From the NCBI RefSeq assembly GCF_051859025.1, contig NZ_JBHYGL010000006.1:1-64000 (forward strand): DNA of 64,000 bases, written 5' to 3'. The notes below the pieces were generated by a model. It was given only the letters and a program-made list of their open reading frames with translations, made no database searches and was not told the origin of the DNA. The position numbers and the translations under genes were made by a program. This document shows, in pieces, positions 1 to 8,506 of this stretch. The number at the start of each line of letters is the position of its first letter. Position 1 is the first letter of the stretch. The DNA comes from Falsiroseomonas sp051859025 (GTDB lineage Bacteria; Pseudomonadota; Alphaproteobacteria; Acetobacterales; Acetobacteraceae).

Positions 1-217
<217 letters not shown>

Positions 218-315
218 GTTGATAAGTTCCGATCAATCCGATGAGGAAACCACGCGAAGATGGGACCTGGCGGTCAGGGCCGGGGCGCGATGTCCTGCGC
301 CCCTTCCCGCCGTCG

Positions 316-627
316 TCAGGCCGCCTTCGCCACGGAAGGGGTGTCGAGGATGCCCATGATGTCGGACTCCTTCATGATGAGGAGCTCCTCGCCATCGAGC
401 TTCACCTCGGTGCCCGACCACTTGCCGAACAGGATGCGGTCGCCGGCCTTGACGTCGAGCGCGCGGAGCTCGCCCTTGTCGTTCAGGGTGCCGGAGCCGA
501 CGGCGATAACCTCGCCTTCCTGCGGCTTTTCCTTGGCGGTGTCGGGGATGATGATGCCGCCCTTGCTCTTCTCTTCGGCCGTCACGCGGCGAACGAGAAC
601 GCGGTCATGCAGTGGACGAAAGCTCAT
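316..627 (-). CDS. groES: Co-chaperonin GroES
   Basis: 103-residue 10-kDa co-chaperonin that caps the GroEL cage. The sequence starts MSFRPLHDRVLVRR and has the typical mobile-loop region (TAEEKSKGGIIIPDTAKEKP) and the GTEVKLDGEELLIMKESDI strand near the C-terminus; length is normal for the family. I chose the ATG at 627 rather than an upstream in-frame ATG at 660 because MSFRPLHDR is the conserved start. It is the first gene of groESL and sits about 80 nt downstream of a CIRCE-flanked promoter. Confidence 0.97.
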   Translation of the reverse strand: MSFRPLHDRVLVRRVTAEEKSKGGIIIPDTAKEKPQEGEVIAVGSGTLNDKGELRALDVKAGDRILFGKWSGTEVKLDGEELLIMKESDIMGILDTPSVAKAA

Positions 628-705
628 GGAGCTTCTCCTGTCGCTTCCAGTGATTGGCAAGCTCTTCCGGAGAATTCACGGCCAGCGGACCCGTTGCGGC
701 GCCCG

Positions 706-732
706 CTAGCACTCCCCCCAGAGGAGTGCCAA
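706..732 (-). promoter_or_regulatory. CIRCE operator 1 (HrcA site) of groESL
   Basis: Inverted repeat CTAGCACTC, 9-nt spacer, GAGTGCCAA on the plus strand; each arm has one mismatch to the CIRCE consensus TTAGCACTC-N9-GAGTGCTAA. It covers the predicted transcription start of groESL (just downstream of the -10 at 734-739), where HrcA binding would block initiation. hrcA itself is not in the window. Confidence 0.9.
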
Positions 733-733
733 C

Positions 734-763
734 GATCTACAGGGAGTCCCCCTGCCGCGTCAA
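734..763 (-). promoter_or_regulatory. Sigma70-like promoter of groESL
   Basis: On the minus strand, TTGACG (plus 758-763) and TAGATC (plus 734-739) are separated by 18 nt. The promoter lies exactly between the two CIRCE elements, with the expected start point inside CIRCE 1. Shifting the -10 by one base gives a 17-nt spacer, so the exact -10 call is soft. Confidence 0.65.
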
Positions 764-769
764 GCGTTG

Positions 770-796
770 TCAGCACTCCAGGAGTGCGAGTGCTAA
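770..796 (-). promoter_or_regulatory. CIRCE operator 2 (HrcA site) upstream of groESL promoter
   Basis: Second CIRCE: TCAGCACTC, 9-nt spacer, GAGTGCTAA (17 of 18 arm bases match consensus, better than operator 1). It lies immediately upstream of the -35 box, so the promoter is bracketed by two operators 64 bp apart centre to centre. Confidence 0.92.
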
Positions 797-944
797 CGGC
801 CTGATCCCAAAGGTTTTTCTGGACATCCCGCCTTGCCCCCATGGCATGCTGTCACCCGATGGTCATGCCGGCAGGCCCGAAGACCCACCGGCTGGCCGTC
901 GCGATGCAACACAGGCCCGCTCGCCTGGGCCGGAAAGGAGCACG

Positions 945-1229
945 ATGGATCTCTCCAGCCTCGAACGCTTCGCCCGCTTCACCACCCTGCCCGACTGGCG
1001 GCTGACCACCGCCGAGATCCTCTACCATATGCCGGACCATCCGGGCGTCCTGCAGACCTTCATCTGGCAGAAGCACGACCTCGCGCCGCGCTTCCCGCTG
1101 CTCGGCAATTTCCTGGAGTTCTGGCGGCGGGAGATCCACGGGCCGCTGCATTCCGTCCGCGTCGCCTCCGCGGCGCTGACCCGCCCCGCCGAACTCCGCT
1201 ACGCCAACGGCCAGTTCACCCTGCATTGA
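945..1229 (+). CDS. usg: Usg family protein
   Basis: 94-residue small protein of the alphaproteobacterial Usg family, of unproven function (historically annotated near tryptophan genes). The diagnostic core LTTAEILYHMPDHPGVLQTF, the WQKHDLAPRFPLL stretch and EIHGPLHSVRVA are all present and length matches the family. The start is fixed by AAAGGAG at 934-940, five bases before the ATG. It is divergent from groES, and a hairpin lies just after its stop. Confidence 0.88.
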   Translation: MDLSSLERFARFTTLPDWRLTTAEILYHMPDHPGVLQTFIWQKHDLAPRFPLLGNFLEFWRREIHGPLHSVRVASAALTRPAELRYANGQFTLH

Positions 1230-1240
1230 GGTGGTAGGCC

Positions 1241-1266
1241 GGGGGGTGCGCCGACCGGCACCCCCC
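1241..1266. terminator. Bidirectional hairpin between usg and VTT gene
   Basis: Perfect 9-bp stem (GGGGGGTGC pairing with GCACCCCCC) with an 8-nt loop, placed between the two convergent stop codons. No U-tract follows on either side, so it is a likely transcript end or stabiliser rather than a textbook intrinsic terminator. Confidence 0.55.
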
Positions 1267-1956
1267 TCACTCCCCATCCATCACCCGCCCCGCCCGGTGC
1301 CGCTGCAGCAGCCACAGGCCGAGCCCGACGGACACCGCCAGCAGCACCGCCGCCAGCCCCAGCTGCCAGGCGCCCTCCACCCGGATGCCCTTGCCGAGCA
1401 GGGCGAAGACCACGGTCTGCGGCAGGTAGCCGATCGCCGATCCCAGCACGAAGGGGCCGAGCCCGATCCCCGCCATCCCCGCCAGCAGGTTCAGCGCCAG
1501 GTTGTTGCCGACCGGCAGCAGCCGCAGCGCCACGGTCGCGCTGAAGGGGTTGGCCAGCAGCGCATCCCGCAGCGGCCGCAGCCGGTGGCCGAAGCGCCCC
1601 GCCATCCGCCGTTCCGCCCAGTCCCGCCCCAGCGCCCGGGCCCAGGCATGGGCGGCCGCGCAGCCGATGACCTGAGCGGCCAGGGACAGCGCGGTGCCGA
1701 GCACGGTGCCGAAGGCATAGCCGCCGAGGAAAGCCAGGCTCTGCCGCGGCACGCCGATGGCGGTGATGGCGGCGCCGACGGCCACGAAGACCACCTCGCC
1801 CCAGATGCCCTCGTCCCGGATGGTGCTGTCCACCCAGGCCGTGCCGGGCACGCCCCCCATCTCCCGCAGCAGCGCGCCACCCGCCAGCAGCCCCGCTGCC
1901 AGCAGCAGCAGCTTGGTCAGTGACCGCCAGCGGGCGGGGCGGGGCGGCTTGGTCAG
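1267..1956 (-). CDS. TVP38/TMEM64 (VTT/DedA-like) membrane protein
   Basis: About 229 residues with 5-6 predicted membrane segments. The central region FLGGYAFGTVLGTALSLAAQ followed by a small-residue stretch, and the later RLLPVGNNLALNLLAG and AIGYLPQTVVFALLG segments, are typical of the VTT domain (inner-membrane proteins linked to lipid scrambling or transport). No ATG, GTG or TTG lies near the start of homology; the likely start is a CTG at 1956 overlapping the stop of the upstream glycosyltransferase, with GGAAGAG just upstream. The two genes are translationally coupled, suggesting a joint envelope-lipid role. Confidence 0.78.
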   Translation of the reverse strand: MTKPPRPARWRSLTKLLLLAAGLLAGGALLREMGGVPGTAWVDSTIRDEGIWGEVVFVAVGAAITAIGVPRQSLAFLGGYAFGTVLGTALSLAAQVIGCAAAHAWARALGRDWAERRMAGRFGHRLRPLRDALLANPFSATVALRLLPVGNNLALNLLAGMAGIGLGPFVLGSAIGYLPQTVVFALLGKGIRVEGAWQLGLAAVLLAVSVGLGLWLLQRHRAGRVMDGE

Positions 1957-2684
1957 GATTGCTCTTCCACTTGCGGGCGCTTCCAGCGGCGCTGCAGCCA
2001 GATCACGCCCAGCATGTCGGCAATGCTGACGGCCAGGCGGTCCAGCGTCCCGTAGTTCGATTTGCCCCGGATGCGCGGCCGGTGGTTCACCGGCTCGCTC
2101 ACCACCCGGCCGCCATGGCGCAGCACCAGCGCCGGCAAATAGCGGTGCATGTGGTCGAAGCGCGGCAGCTGGAGAAACAGCGCGCGGGGGAACACCTTCA
2201 GCCCGCAGCCCGTATCGGGCGTCGCATCCCCCAGCAGCCGCGCACGCACGGCATTGGCGATGCGCGACGACACCTTCTTGATGCCGCTGTCCTGGCGCCG
2301 GACGCGATGCCCCGCCACCAGGATGTCCGCCCCTGACGCCGCCTCCGCCCGGGCGCGGGCCCACATCGCGGGGATGTCCGCCGGGTCGTTCTGCCCATCG
2401 CCATCCAGCGTCGCGATCCAGGGTGCCCGCGCGGCGGCGACGCCGGTGACGATGCCCGCGGATTGCCCGCAGGCCTGGCGGTGGCGCAGCGCGCGGACGG
2501 GAAAGCGCGTGGCGGCCTCCGCCAGCCTGTCCCCGGTATCGTCGTCCGAGCCATCGTTCACACAGATGATCTCGAAGCGCGTGCCGGCCAGCGCGCGCGC
2601 GATCTCCTCCACCAGCGGCAGGACGTTCGGTCCCTCGTTCCGCATGGGGATAACGACGGCGATGTCGGGAAGCTCCGCCGACAC
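1953..2684 (-). CDS. GT2-family glycosyltransferase (DPM1/DPG synthase-like)
   Basis: GT-A fold glycosyltransferase that probably moves a sugar from a nucleotide donor to a polyprenyl phosphate at the inner membrane. Seen: IAVVIPMRNEGPNVLPLVEE at the N-terminus, CVNDGSDDDTGDRL (donor binding), TLDGDGQNDPADIP (DxD-type metal site) and a C-terminal RIRGKSNYGTLDR block. No C-terminal membrane helices are seen. The coordinates use a GTG at 2684, but an 11-residue repeat (DPTGAVSAPFP) continues upstream, into and beyond the assembly gap, to an ATG at 2994 in the same repeat register. The true protein may therefore start at 2994 with a repetitive N-terminal tail. Confidence 0.85.
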   Translation of the reverse strand: MSAELPDIAVVIPMRNEGPNVLPLVEEIARALAGTRFEIICVNDGSDDDTGDRLAEAATRFPVRALRHRQACGQSAGIVTGVAAARAPWIATLDGDGQNDPADIPAMWARARAEAASGADILVAGHRVRRQDSGIKKVSSRIANAVRARLLGDATPDTGCGLKVFPRALFLQLPRFDHMHRYLPALVLRHGGRVVSEPVNHRPRIRGKSNYGTLDRLAVSIADMLGVIWLQRRWKRPQVEEQS

Positions 2685-2957
2685 AGCACCAGATGTATCG
2701 GAGAAAGGCGCCGACACCGCGCCAAAGGCATCAAGGGAGGGCGCCGCAACGGCGCCAGCGGGATCGGNNNNNNNNNNNNNNNNNNNNNNNNNNNNNNNNN
2801 NNNNNNNNNNNNNNNNNNNNNNNNNNNNNNNNNNNNNNNNNNNNNNNNNNNNNNNNNNNNNNNNNNNGGAAGGGCGCCGAAACGGCGCCAGTGGGATCGG
2901 GGAAGGGCGCCGAAACGGCGCCAGTGGGATCGGGGAAGGGCGCCGAAACGGCGCCCG
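2669..2957. repeat. 33-bp palindromic tandem repeat, interrupted by gap
   Basis: Units of 33 bp: 2669-2701 (degenerate), 2702-2734, 2735-2767, gap, 2868-2900, 2901-2933 and a partial copy 2934-2957. The two complete copies right of the gap are identical. Each unit contains GGCGCCG-AAA-CGGCGCC, a perfect 7-bp hairpin. Copies decay toward the glycosyltransferase coding sequence. The period is a multiple of three, so on the minus strand it can be read as an 11-residue peptide repeat. Confidence 0.9.
2768..2867. other. Assembly gap (100 N)
   Basis: Exactly 100 N, the conventional placeholder for a gap of unknown size. It lies inside the 33-bp repeat, so the real array is probably longer and was collapsed or unresolved. 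Its placeholder length shifts the repeat register by one base, which breaks an otherwise continuous reading frame. Confidence 0.97.
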
Positions 2958-3083
2958 GGGGCCGGTCCGGCCCCGGGGGAAGCGCGGGGGCCATGGGCGG
3001 GCGGGGTAGCAGGGGCGATGAAAGCGGGCAAGCGTGAGGGGGTGGGTGCTGCGCAGATCGCCCACCGCTTCTATATTGCGCGC

Positions 3084-4193
3084 ATGCCCTTCGATCTCCG
3101 CCCCCAGACCCTGCCCGATGACGGCACCCAGGCCGCCCCCCATGCCCGTGCGGTGGCCTATTGGCTGCTGGCCGTGGCCGGGCTGGTCTGGGCGATGGTC
3201 GCCATCGGCGGCGCCACGCGCCTCACCGGCTCCGGCCTTTCGATCATGGAATGGGCGCCGCTGTCCGGCACCCTGCCGCCGATGAGCGAGGCGGAGTGGC
3301 AGCGCCTCTACGACCTCTACCGCACCATCCCGCAATACGCGCTGCTCAATGCCGGCTTCGGGATGGAGGGGTTCAAGGAGATCTTCTGGCTGGAATGGCT
3401 CCACCGCTTCTGGGGCCGGCTGATCGGGCTTGCCTATGCGGGCGGGCTGGCCTGGTTCTGGCTGCGCGGCCGCATCCCCGCGGGCTCCAAACCCCGGCTG
3501 CTCGGCCTGCTGGCGCTGGGCGGGCTGCAGGGCGCGGTCGGCTGGTACATGGTCGCCTCGGGGTTCGAGGCCGATCGCACCGCCGTCGCCCCCTATCGCC
3601 TGGTGATCCATCTGGGGCTCGCGCTGCTGATCTTCTCGGCGCTCGTCTGGACCGCGCTCGGCCTGCTGCGCCCCGTGGGCACCGCGGCCCCGGAGGCGCG
3701 GCCGGTCCGGCGGATGGTGAAGGTGGCGGTCTGGGCGCTGGTCGCGGCCATGCTGGCGGGCGGCTTCGTCGCCGGCACGCGGGCCGGCTTCTCCTTCAAC
3801 ACCTTCCCGCTGATGGATGGGCAGTGGCTGCCCGATGGCTACCTGATGATGGACCCCTGGTGGACCAACTTCACCACCAACATCCTGGCGGTGCAGTTCA
3901 ACCATCGCCTGCTGGCGACGGTCGCGGCGGTGATGGCGCTGGGCGCCGTCTGGGCCGCCAGGCGCCGCCTGCCCGCCGGCCCGGCCCGCCATGCCGTCTA
4001 TGCGCTGGGCGCCACGGTCGCGCTGCAATACGCGCTGGGCGTCGCGACGCTGGTGCATGTGGTGCCGGTCTCGCTCGGCACGCTGCACCAGGCGACGGCA
4101 GTGCTGGTGCTGGCGGCGGCGCTGGTGGCGCTGCATCGGCTGCGCGCCGCGCCCCTCCACCCGGCTCCCCTCCGCCCGGCCTCCACCAAGTGA
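3084..4193 (+). CDS. ctaA: Heme A synthase (COX15/CtaA)
   Basis: 369-residue integral membrane enzyme that oxidises the C8 methyl of heme O to make heme A for aa3-type cytochrome oxidase. About eight membrane segments are seen. Family signatures: IGGATRLTGSGLSIMEW, YALLNAGFGMEGFKEIFWLE then LHRFWGR (heme-ligating His), GWYMVASGF, VAGTRAGFSFNTFPLMDG, VQFNHRLLA and LGTLHQATA. The length is standard for the alphaproteobacterial type. ATG 3084 gives MPFDLRPQ; in-frame upstream sequence runs into repeat and gap. Its TGA overlaps the GTG of the downstream histidine kinase. Confidence 0.95.
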   Translation: MPFDLRPQTLPDDGTQAAPHARAVAYWLLAVAGLVWAMVAIGGATRLTGSGLSIMEWAPLSGTLPPMSEAEWQRLYDLYRTIPQYALLNAGFGMEGFKEIFWLEWLHRFWGRLIGLAYAGGLAWFWLRGRIPAGSKPRLLGLLALGGLQGAVGWYMVASGFEADRTAVAPYRLVIHLGLALLIFSALVWTALGLLRPVGTAAPEARPVRRMVKVAVWALVAAMLAGGFVAGTRAGFSFNTFPLMDGQWLPDGYLMMDPWWTNFTTNILAVQFNHRLLATVAAVMALGAVWAARRRLPAGPARHAVYALGATVALQYALGVATLVHVVPVSLGTLHQATAVLVLAAALVALHRLRAAPLHPAPLRPASTK

Positions 4194-6832
4194 CGGCATC
4201 GCCGGCGCCACCGACCGAAACGCTGCAGGCGCTCTTCGCCGCGCTGCCGGTGGCGCTGGTCGTCTTCGACGCCGACCACCGCCTCGTCCTCACCAACGAT
4301 GCCCCCTTCGCCTGGCAGGGGCTGGACCCCCGCCTGGCGCCCCCCGGCACCCCCTTCGCCGACATCGTCCGCATCCTGGCCTGGGCCGGCGGCTATGGTC
4401 CCGGGGACCCGGAAGCCCTGTCCCGCGCCGTGCTGTCGGTGGACCGCAGCCGCGCCACCTCCCGCCTGCTGCGCATCAGCGGCGATCGCACCGTGCTGCT
4501 GGAAAGCCGCCCCCTGCCCGATGGCGGCTTCTTCACCTGCGCCGCCGATGTCACCACCCTTGTCCGGGCGGAGGCCGAGGCATCGGGCCGCGCGCGCCAG
4601 CTGGAATCCGTGCTCTCCCGCCTGCATGGCGGCGTCGCGCTGTTCGACCCGGAGATGCGCCTCAGCCTCTCCAACCCCGCCTATGAAACGCTGATCGGCC
4701 TTCCCACCGCCAGCATCCGTCCCGGCCACACGCACCGGGAGGTCATCGAGCTTCTCGCCAGCCGGGGGGAGATCGCGGCCGATGAGGGCGCCCTCATCAG
4801 CGCGCGGATGGAGGGCGACCGCCACCGCGCCGCCACCCGCCTGCGCCAGCGCCCGGGGGGAGAGGTGCTGCGTTTCGAGACCCAGCCCATGCCCGATGGC
4901 GGCTGCCTGATCGAGGTGGACGACATCACCGCCCTGAAGCGGGCGGAGGATGATGCCCGCCGCCGCGCCGCCATGCTGGACGCGGTGCTGGCCGCGCTGC
5001 CGCATGGCGTCTGCGTCTTCGGCCCCGACCGCCGCGTCTCCCTGTTCAATGACGCCCATGCCCGCATCATGCACGGCTCCGCCGTCCAGCTGGGGGAGAC
5101 GCTGGAAGACCTGGTCGCCCGCCGCGTGGCGGAAGGCGAATTCACGCCGGCTCAGGCGCAAGCGGTGCTGGACCGGCAATTCGCCCGCGACGGCGTCGAT
5201 GGCCGCCCCGTCCTGCACCAGCGCCCCAACGGCACGGTGATCGAGGCCCGCACCGCCCGCCTGCCCGATGGCGGCCACATCTCCGTCATCACCGACGTCA
5301 CCGCCCTGCAGAAGGCGGAAGCCGAATCCAGCGCCCGCGCGGCGATGCTGGATGGCATCCTCGCCGCCCTGCCGCATGGCGTCTGCGTCTATGGCCCGGA
5401 CCGCCGGGTGAAGATGTTCAACGCCGCCTATACCCGCATCATGCAAGGCGCCCCCGTCCAGGTCGGCGACCTGATCGACGACCTGGCCGCCCGCCGCGTC
5501 GCCGCCGGCGAATTCTCCGCCGAACACGCCGCCCGCACCCTGGCCCGCAAATTCGTCCGCAGCTCCGATGGCTGGGACGAGATGCTGCGCCGGCGGCCGA
5601 ACGGCTCCGTCATCTCCATCCGCGACGCCATGTTGCCCGATGGCGGGCACATCTCCGTCGTCACCGACGTCACCGCCCAGCACCGGGCGGAGGATGAGGC
5701 CCGCCAGCAGGCCGCGACGCTGGAGGCGATGATGGGCACCATCCGCCACGGCATCATCATGTATGACCGCGACCGCCGCGTGGTCGCGACCAATGCCAAG
5801 ACTTCCGCCCTGACCGGCATGCCGGCCGACCTGCTGGTGCCCGGCCGGCTGATGGACGACCTGATCGACGAACAGGTGATGCGCGGCCAGATCACCCCCG
5901 ACGGCGCCGTGCGCATGAAGGCGATCGACCGTTCGGTGCCCCAGCGCTACAGCCGCGCCAGGCCCGATGGCCGCGTCATCGACATCGCCTCCGACCCCAC
6001 GCCGGATGGCGGCTACGTCATCACCTATTCCGACGTCACCGATGACCGCCGCATCCGCATGGAGCTGGAGAAATCCCGCGCCGCGGCGGAAGCAGGATCG
6101 CTCGCGAAGTCCCGCTTCCTCGCCACCATGAGCCATGAGCTGCGCACGCCGCTCAACGCCGTCATCGGCTTCTCGGAAGCCCTGGTCGGCGAACGCAACG
6201 CCGCGCGGATCGAGGATTATTCCCGCGCCATCAACGAAGCCGGCCGGCAGCTGCTGGTGCTGATCGACGACATCCTGGATGTCGCGCGCAGCCAGTCCGG
6301 GATGCTGCCCATGGCGCGCCTGCCCGTGCCCCTCGCGCCCCTGCTGCAGGGCGCCGCGCAGGCGGTGGCGGATAGTGCGATCCAGGCCGGGCTCTCCCTC
6401 GCCGTCTCGGTCCCCAAGGGGTTGCCGGACCTGGTGGGCGATGCCGCGCGGCTGCAGCAGGTGCTGATGAACCTGCTGTCCAACGCGGTGAAGTTCACCC
6501 CCCAGGGCGGCCGCATCCGCCTTTCCGCCGCGCTGACCGAAGCCGGGCTGCAGATCCAGGTGGCCGATACCGGCATCGGCATCGCGAAGGAGGATCGAGA
6601 CCGCGTCTTCGAACCCTTCACCCAGGTCGATGCCTCCCTCTCCCGCCGCTTCCAGGGCTCCGGCCTCGGCCTCTACCTCGCCCGCACCTTGGCGGAGGCG
6701 ATGGGCGGCACCTTGTCGCTGGAAGACCCGGCGGAGGATGCGGAAGGCGCGCCCGGCATCGCCGCCGTGCTCCGCTTTCCCGCCGCCTGCCTGGTCGCCC
6801 CTGCCCCACCGCCCGACAGCATTTCGGCCTGA
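4190..6832 (+). CDS. Multi-PAS hybrid-free sensor histidine kinase
   Basis: 880-residue cytoplasmic kinase. Five tandem PAS-like (PAS_7 type) modules start near residues 12, 137, 263, 386 and 510, each with a core such as LPHGVCVFGPDRRV and ending in DGGHISVITDVTA-like text. HisKA follows with phospho-acceptor His649 in FLATMSHELRTPLNAVIGFS. The HATPase has the N box LLSNAVKFTP (about 762), DTGIGI (about 792) and GSGLGLYLARTLAEAMGG (about 823). No membrane segment, signal peptide or receiver domain is visible. The GTG start overlaps the ctaA stop, so it is translationally coupled; no cognate regulator is nearby. Confidence 0.92.
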   Translation: MTASPAPPTETLQALFAALPVALVVFDADHRLVLTNDAPFAWQGLDPRLAPPGTPFADIVRILAWAGGYGPGDPEALSRAVLSVDRSRATSRLLRISGDRTVLLESRPLPDGGFFTCAADVTTLVRAEAEASGRARQLESVLSRLHGGVALFDPEMRLSLSNPAYETLIGLPTASIRPGHTHREVIELLASRGEIAADEGALISARMEGDRHRAATRLRQRPGGEVLRFETQPMPDGGCLIEVDDITALKRAEDDARRRAAMLDAVLAALPHGVCVFGPDRRVSLFNDAHARIMHGSAVQLGETLEDLVARRVAEGEFTPAQAQAVLDRQFARDGVDGRPVLHQRPNGTVIEARTARLPDGGHISVITDVTALQKAEAESSARAAMLDGILAALPHGVCVYGPDRRVKMFNAAYTRIMQGAPVQVGDLIDDLAARRVAAGEFSAEHAARTLARKFVRSSDGWDEMLRRRPNGSVISIRDAMLPDGGHISVVTDVTAQHRAEDEARQQAATLEAMMGTIRHGIIMYDRDRRVVATNAKTSALTGMPADLLVPGRLMDDLIDEQVMRGQITPDGAVRMKAIDRSVPQRYSRARPDGRVIDIASDPTPDGGYVITYSDVTDDRRIRMELEKSRAAAEAGSLAKSRFLATMSHELRTPLNAVIGFSEALVGERNAARIEDYSRAINEAGRQLLVLIDDILDVARSQSGMLPMARLPVPLAPLLQGAAQAVADSAIQAGLSLAVSVPKGLPDLVGDAARLQQVLMNLLSNAVKFTPQGGRIRLSAALTEAGLQIQVADTGIGIAKEDRDRVFEPFTQVDASLSRRFQGSGLGLYLARTLAEAMGGTLSLEDPAEDAEGAPGIAAVLRFPAACLVAPAPPPDSISA

Positions 6833-6854
6833 GCGAATTCCGGAAGGACACCCC

Positions 6855-8285
6855 GTGACCAATCCCCTGGCCGTGACCGATGCCCTGTTCTTCACCACCC
6901 TCGACCGCGCCGCGGCCGAACGCCTGACCGCCGCCGCCGCCAGCGGTGCGGAGGATGGGGAGCTGTTCCTGGAACACCGGGAGAGCGAGGCCATCACGCT
7001 GGAGGACAGCCGCATCCGCAGCGCCTCCTTCGACGCCACGCGCGGCTTCGGCCTGCGATCCGTGATGGGGGAAGCCGCCGGCTACGCCCATGCGGCGGAA
7101 ATCACGGAAGCCGCCCTCTCCCGCGCGGCAGACACCGTGAAGGCCGTGGCGCAGGGCCATTCCGGCACGCTGGATGTCGGCCCGCGTGCCACCAACACGC
7201 AGCTCTATTCCGACCTCAACCCGCTGTCGGCCATGGGCTTCGCCGCCAAGACGGACCTCCTCCAGCAGGTCGATGCCTATGCCCGCGCCCGCGACCCGCG
7301 GGTGAAGCAGGTCATGGCCTCGATCTTCGGCGAATGGCAGGCGGTGCAGATCCTCCGCCCCGATGGCGGCCGCGTCGCGGACCTCCGCCCCCTCGTGCGC
7401 TTCAACGTCTCCGTCGTCGTGGAGGCGAATGGCCGGCGGGAGACGGGCAGCACCGGCATCGGCGGCCGCTTCGCCTATGACCGCGTGCTGGACGAGGCCA
7501 GCTGGAAGGCCGCGGTGGAGGAAGCGCTGCGCCAGGCCATCCTGAACCTCGACAGCGTGCCCGCACCGGCCGGGGAGATGGAGGTGGTGCTCGGCCCGGG
7601 CTGGCCCGGCATCCTGCTGCACGAAGCCATCGGCCATGGGCTGGAAGGCGACTTCAACCGCAAGAAGACCAGCGCCTTCGCGGGCCTGCTCGGGCAGCGG
7701 ATCGCCTCCCCCGGCGTGACGGTGGTGGATGACGGCACCATCCCCGATCGCCGCGGGTCGCTGACGGTGGACGATGAAGGCACGCCATCCGGCCGCACCA
7801 CGCTGATCGAGGACGGCATCCTGGTCGGCTTCCTGCAGGACCGGCAGAATGCGCGCCTGATGGGCGTGGCCCCCACCGGCAATGGCCGCCGCCAGTCCCA
7901 CGCGCATATCCCGATGCCGCGCATGACCAACACCGTCATGCTCGGCGGGCAGCACGACCCGGGCGAGGTCATCGCCAGCGTCAAGCGCGGCCTCTACGCC
8001 GTGAATTTCGGCGGCGGCCAGGTGGACATCACCTCGGGCAAGTTCGTCTTCAGCGCCAGCGAGGCCTACCTGATCGAGGATGGCAGGATCGGCGCGCCGG
8101 TGAAGGGCGCGACGCTGATCGGCAACGGGCCGGATGCGCTGACCAAGGTCGCGATGGTCGGAAACGATCTGGCACTCGATCCGGGGATCGGCACCTGCGG
8201 GAAGCAGGGTCAGGGCGTGCCGGTGGGGGTCGGGCAGCCGACCTTGAAGATGACGGGGCTGACGGTGGGCGGCACCGCCGTCTGA
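6855..8285 (+). CDS. tldD: Metalloprotease TldD
   Basis: 476-residue subunit of the TldD/TldE zinc peptidase, which degrades unfolded short peptides and matures some modified peptides. The zinc motif is HEAIGHGLEGD (His256, Glu257, His261); N-terminal self-recognition text EDSRIRSASFDATRGFGLR and the C-terminal ALDPGIGTCGKQGQGVPVGV are conserved. The GTG at 6855 is chosen because GGAAGGA (6842-6848) sits just upstream. It follows the kinase by 22 nt. tldE is not in the window. Confidence 0.95.
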   Translation: MTNPLAVTDALFFTTLDRAAAERLTAAAASGAEDGELFLEHRESEAITLEDSRIRSASFDATRGFGLRSVMGEAAGYAHAAEITEAALSRAADTVKAVAQGHSGTLDVGPRATNTQLYSDLNPLSAMGFAAKTDLLQQVDAYARARDPRVKQVMASIFGEWQAVQILRPDGGRVADLRPLVRFNVSVVVEANGRRETGSTGIGGRFAYDRVLDEASWKAAVEEALRQAILNLDSVPAPAGEMEVVLGPGWPGILLHEAIGHGLEGDFNRKKTSAFAGLLGQRIASPGVTVVDDGTIPDRRGSLTVDDEGTPSGRTTLIEDGILVGFLQDRQNARLMGVAPTGNGRRQSHAHIPMPRMTNTVMLGGQHDPGEVIASVKRGLYAVNFGGGQVDITSGKFVFSASEAYLIEDGRIGAPVKGATLIGNGPDALTKVAMVGNDLALDPGIGTCGKQGQGVPVGVGQPTLKMTGLTVGGTAV

Positions 8286-8294
8286 CAAGGCGCC

Positions 8295-8431
8295 AAGGGG
8301 GAGCACCGCTCCCCCTTGACCCCCACGCCAGGGGCGAACCGCCCCTGGACCGTCATCAATTGAAAAACCCGGCGGTCCAGGGTCGCCTTCGACCCTGGCG
8401 AGGGGGGTCCGGGGGGAGCAGCGCTCCCCCC
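8295..8431. repeat. Four-hairpin intergenic repeat element, copy A
   Basis: Four consecutive perfect hairpins: stems of 10 bp (8295-8304 with 8308-8317), 8 bp (8328-8335 with 8341-8348), 9 bp (8377-8385 with 8390-8398) and 9 bp (8411-8419 with 8423-8431). A linker GACCGTCATCAATTG lies between hairpins 2 and 3. A second, diverged copy with the same layout lies at 9822-9959. Neither strand carries a plausible gene here. Confidence 0.85.
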
Positions 8432-8506
8432 GCTTCCCATGGCCACCGTTAAGCAGGAACATCGCCCCAGCGCGCGGCCACCCCGCCCCGCGCCGGGGAA
8501 ACACAG

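Noticed and set aside
2669..2957. 33-bp repeats as a CRISPR array
   Set aside because: Direct head-to-tail copies with no spacers; the unit also reads as a peptide repeat.
4000..7040. Very long minus-strand open frame opposite the histidine kinase and tldD
   Set aside because: A shadow frame produced by high GC; the translation is Gly/Ala/His-rich low complexity and lies opposite well-recognised genes.
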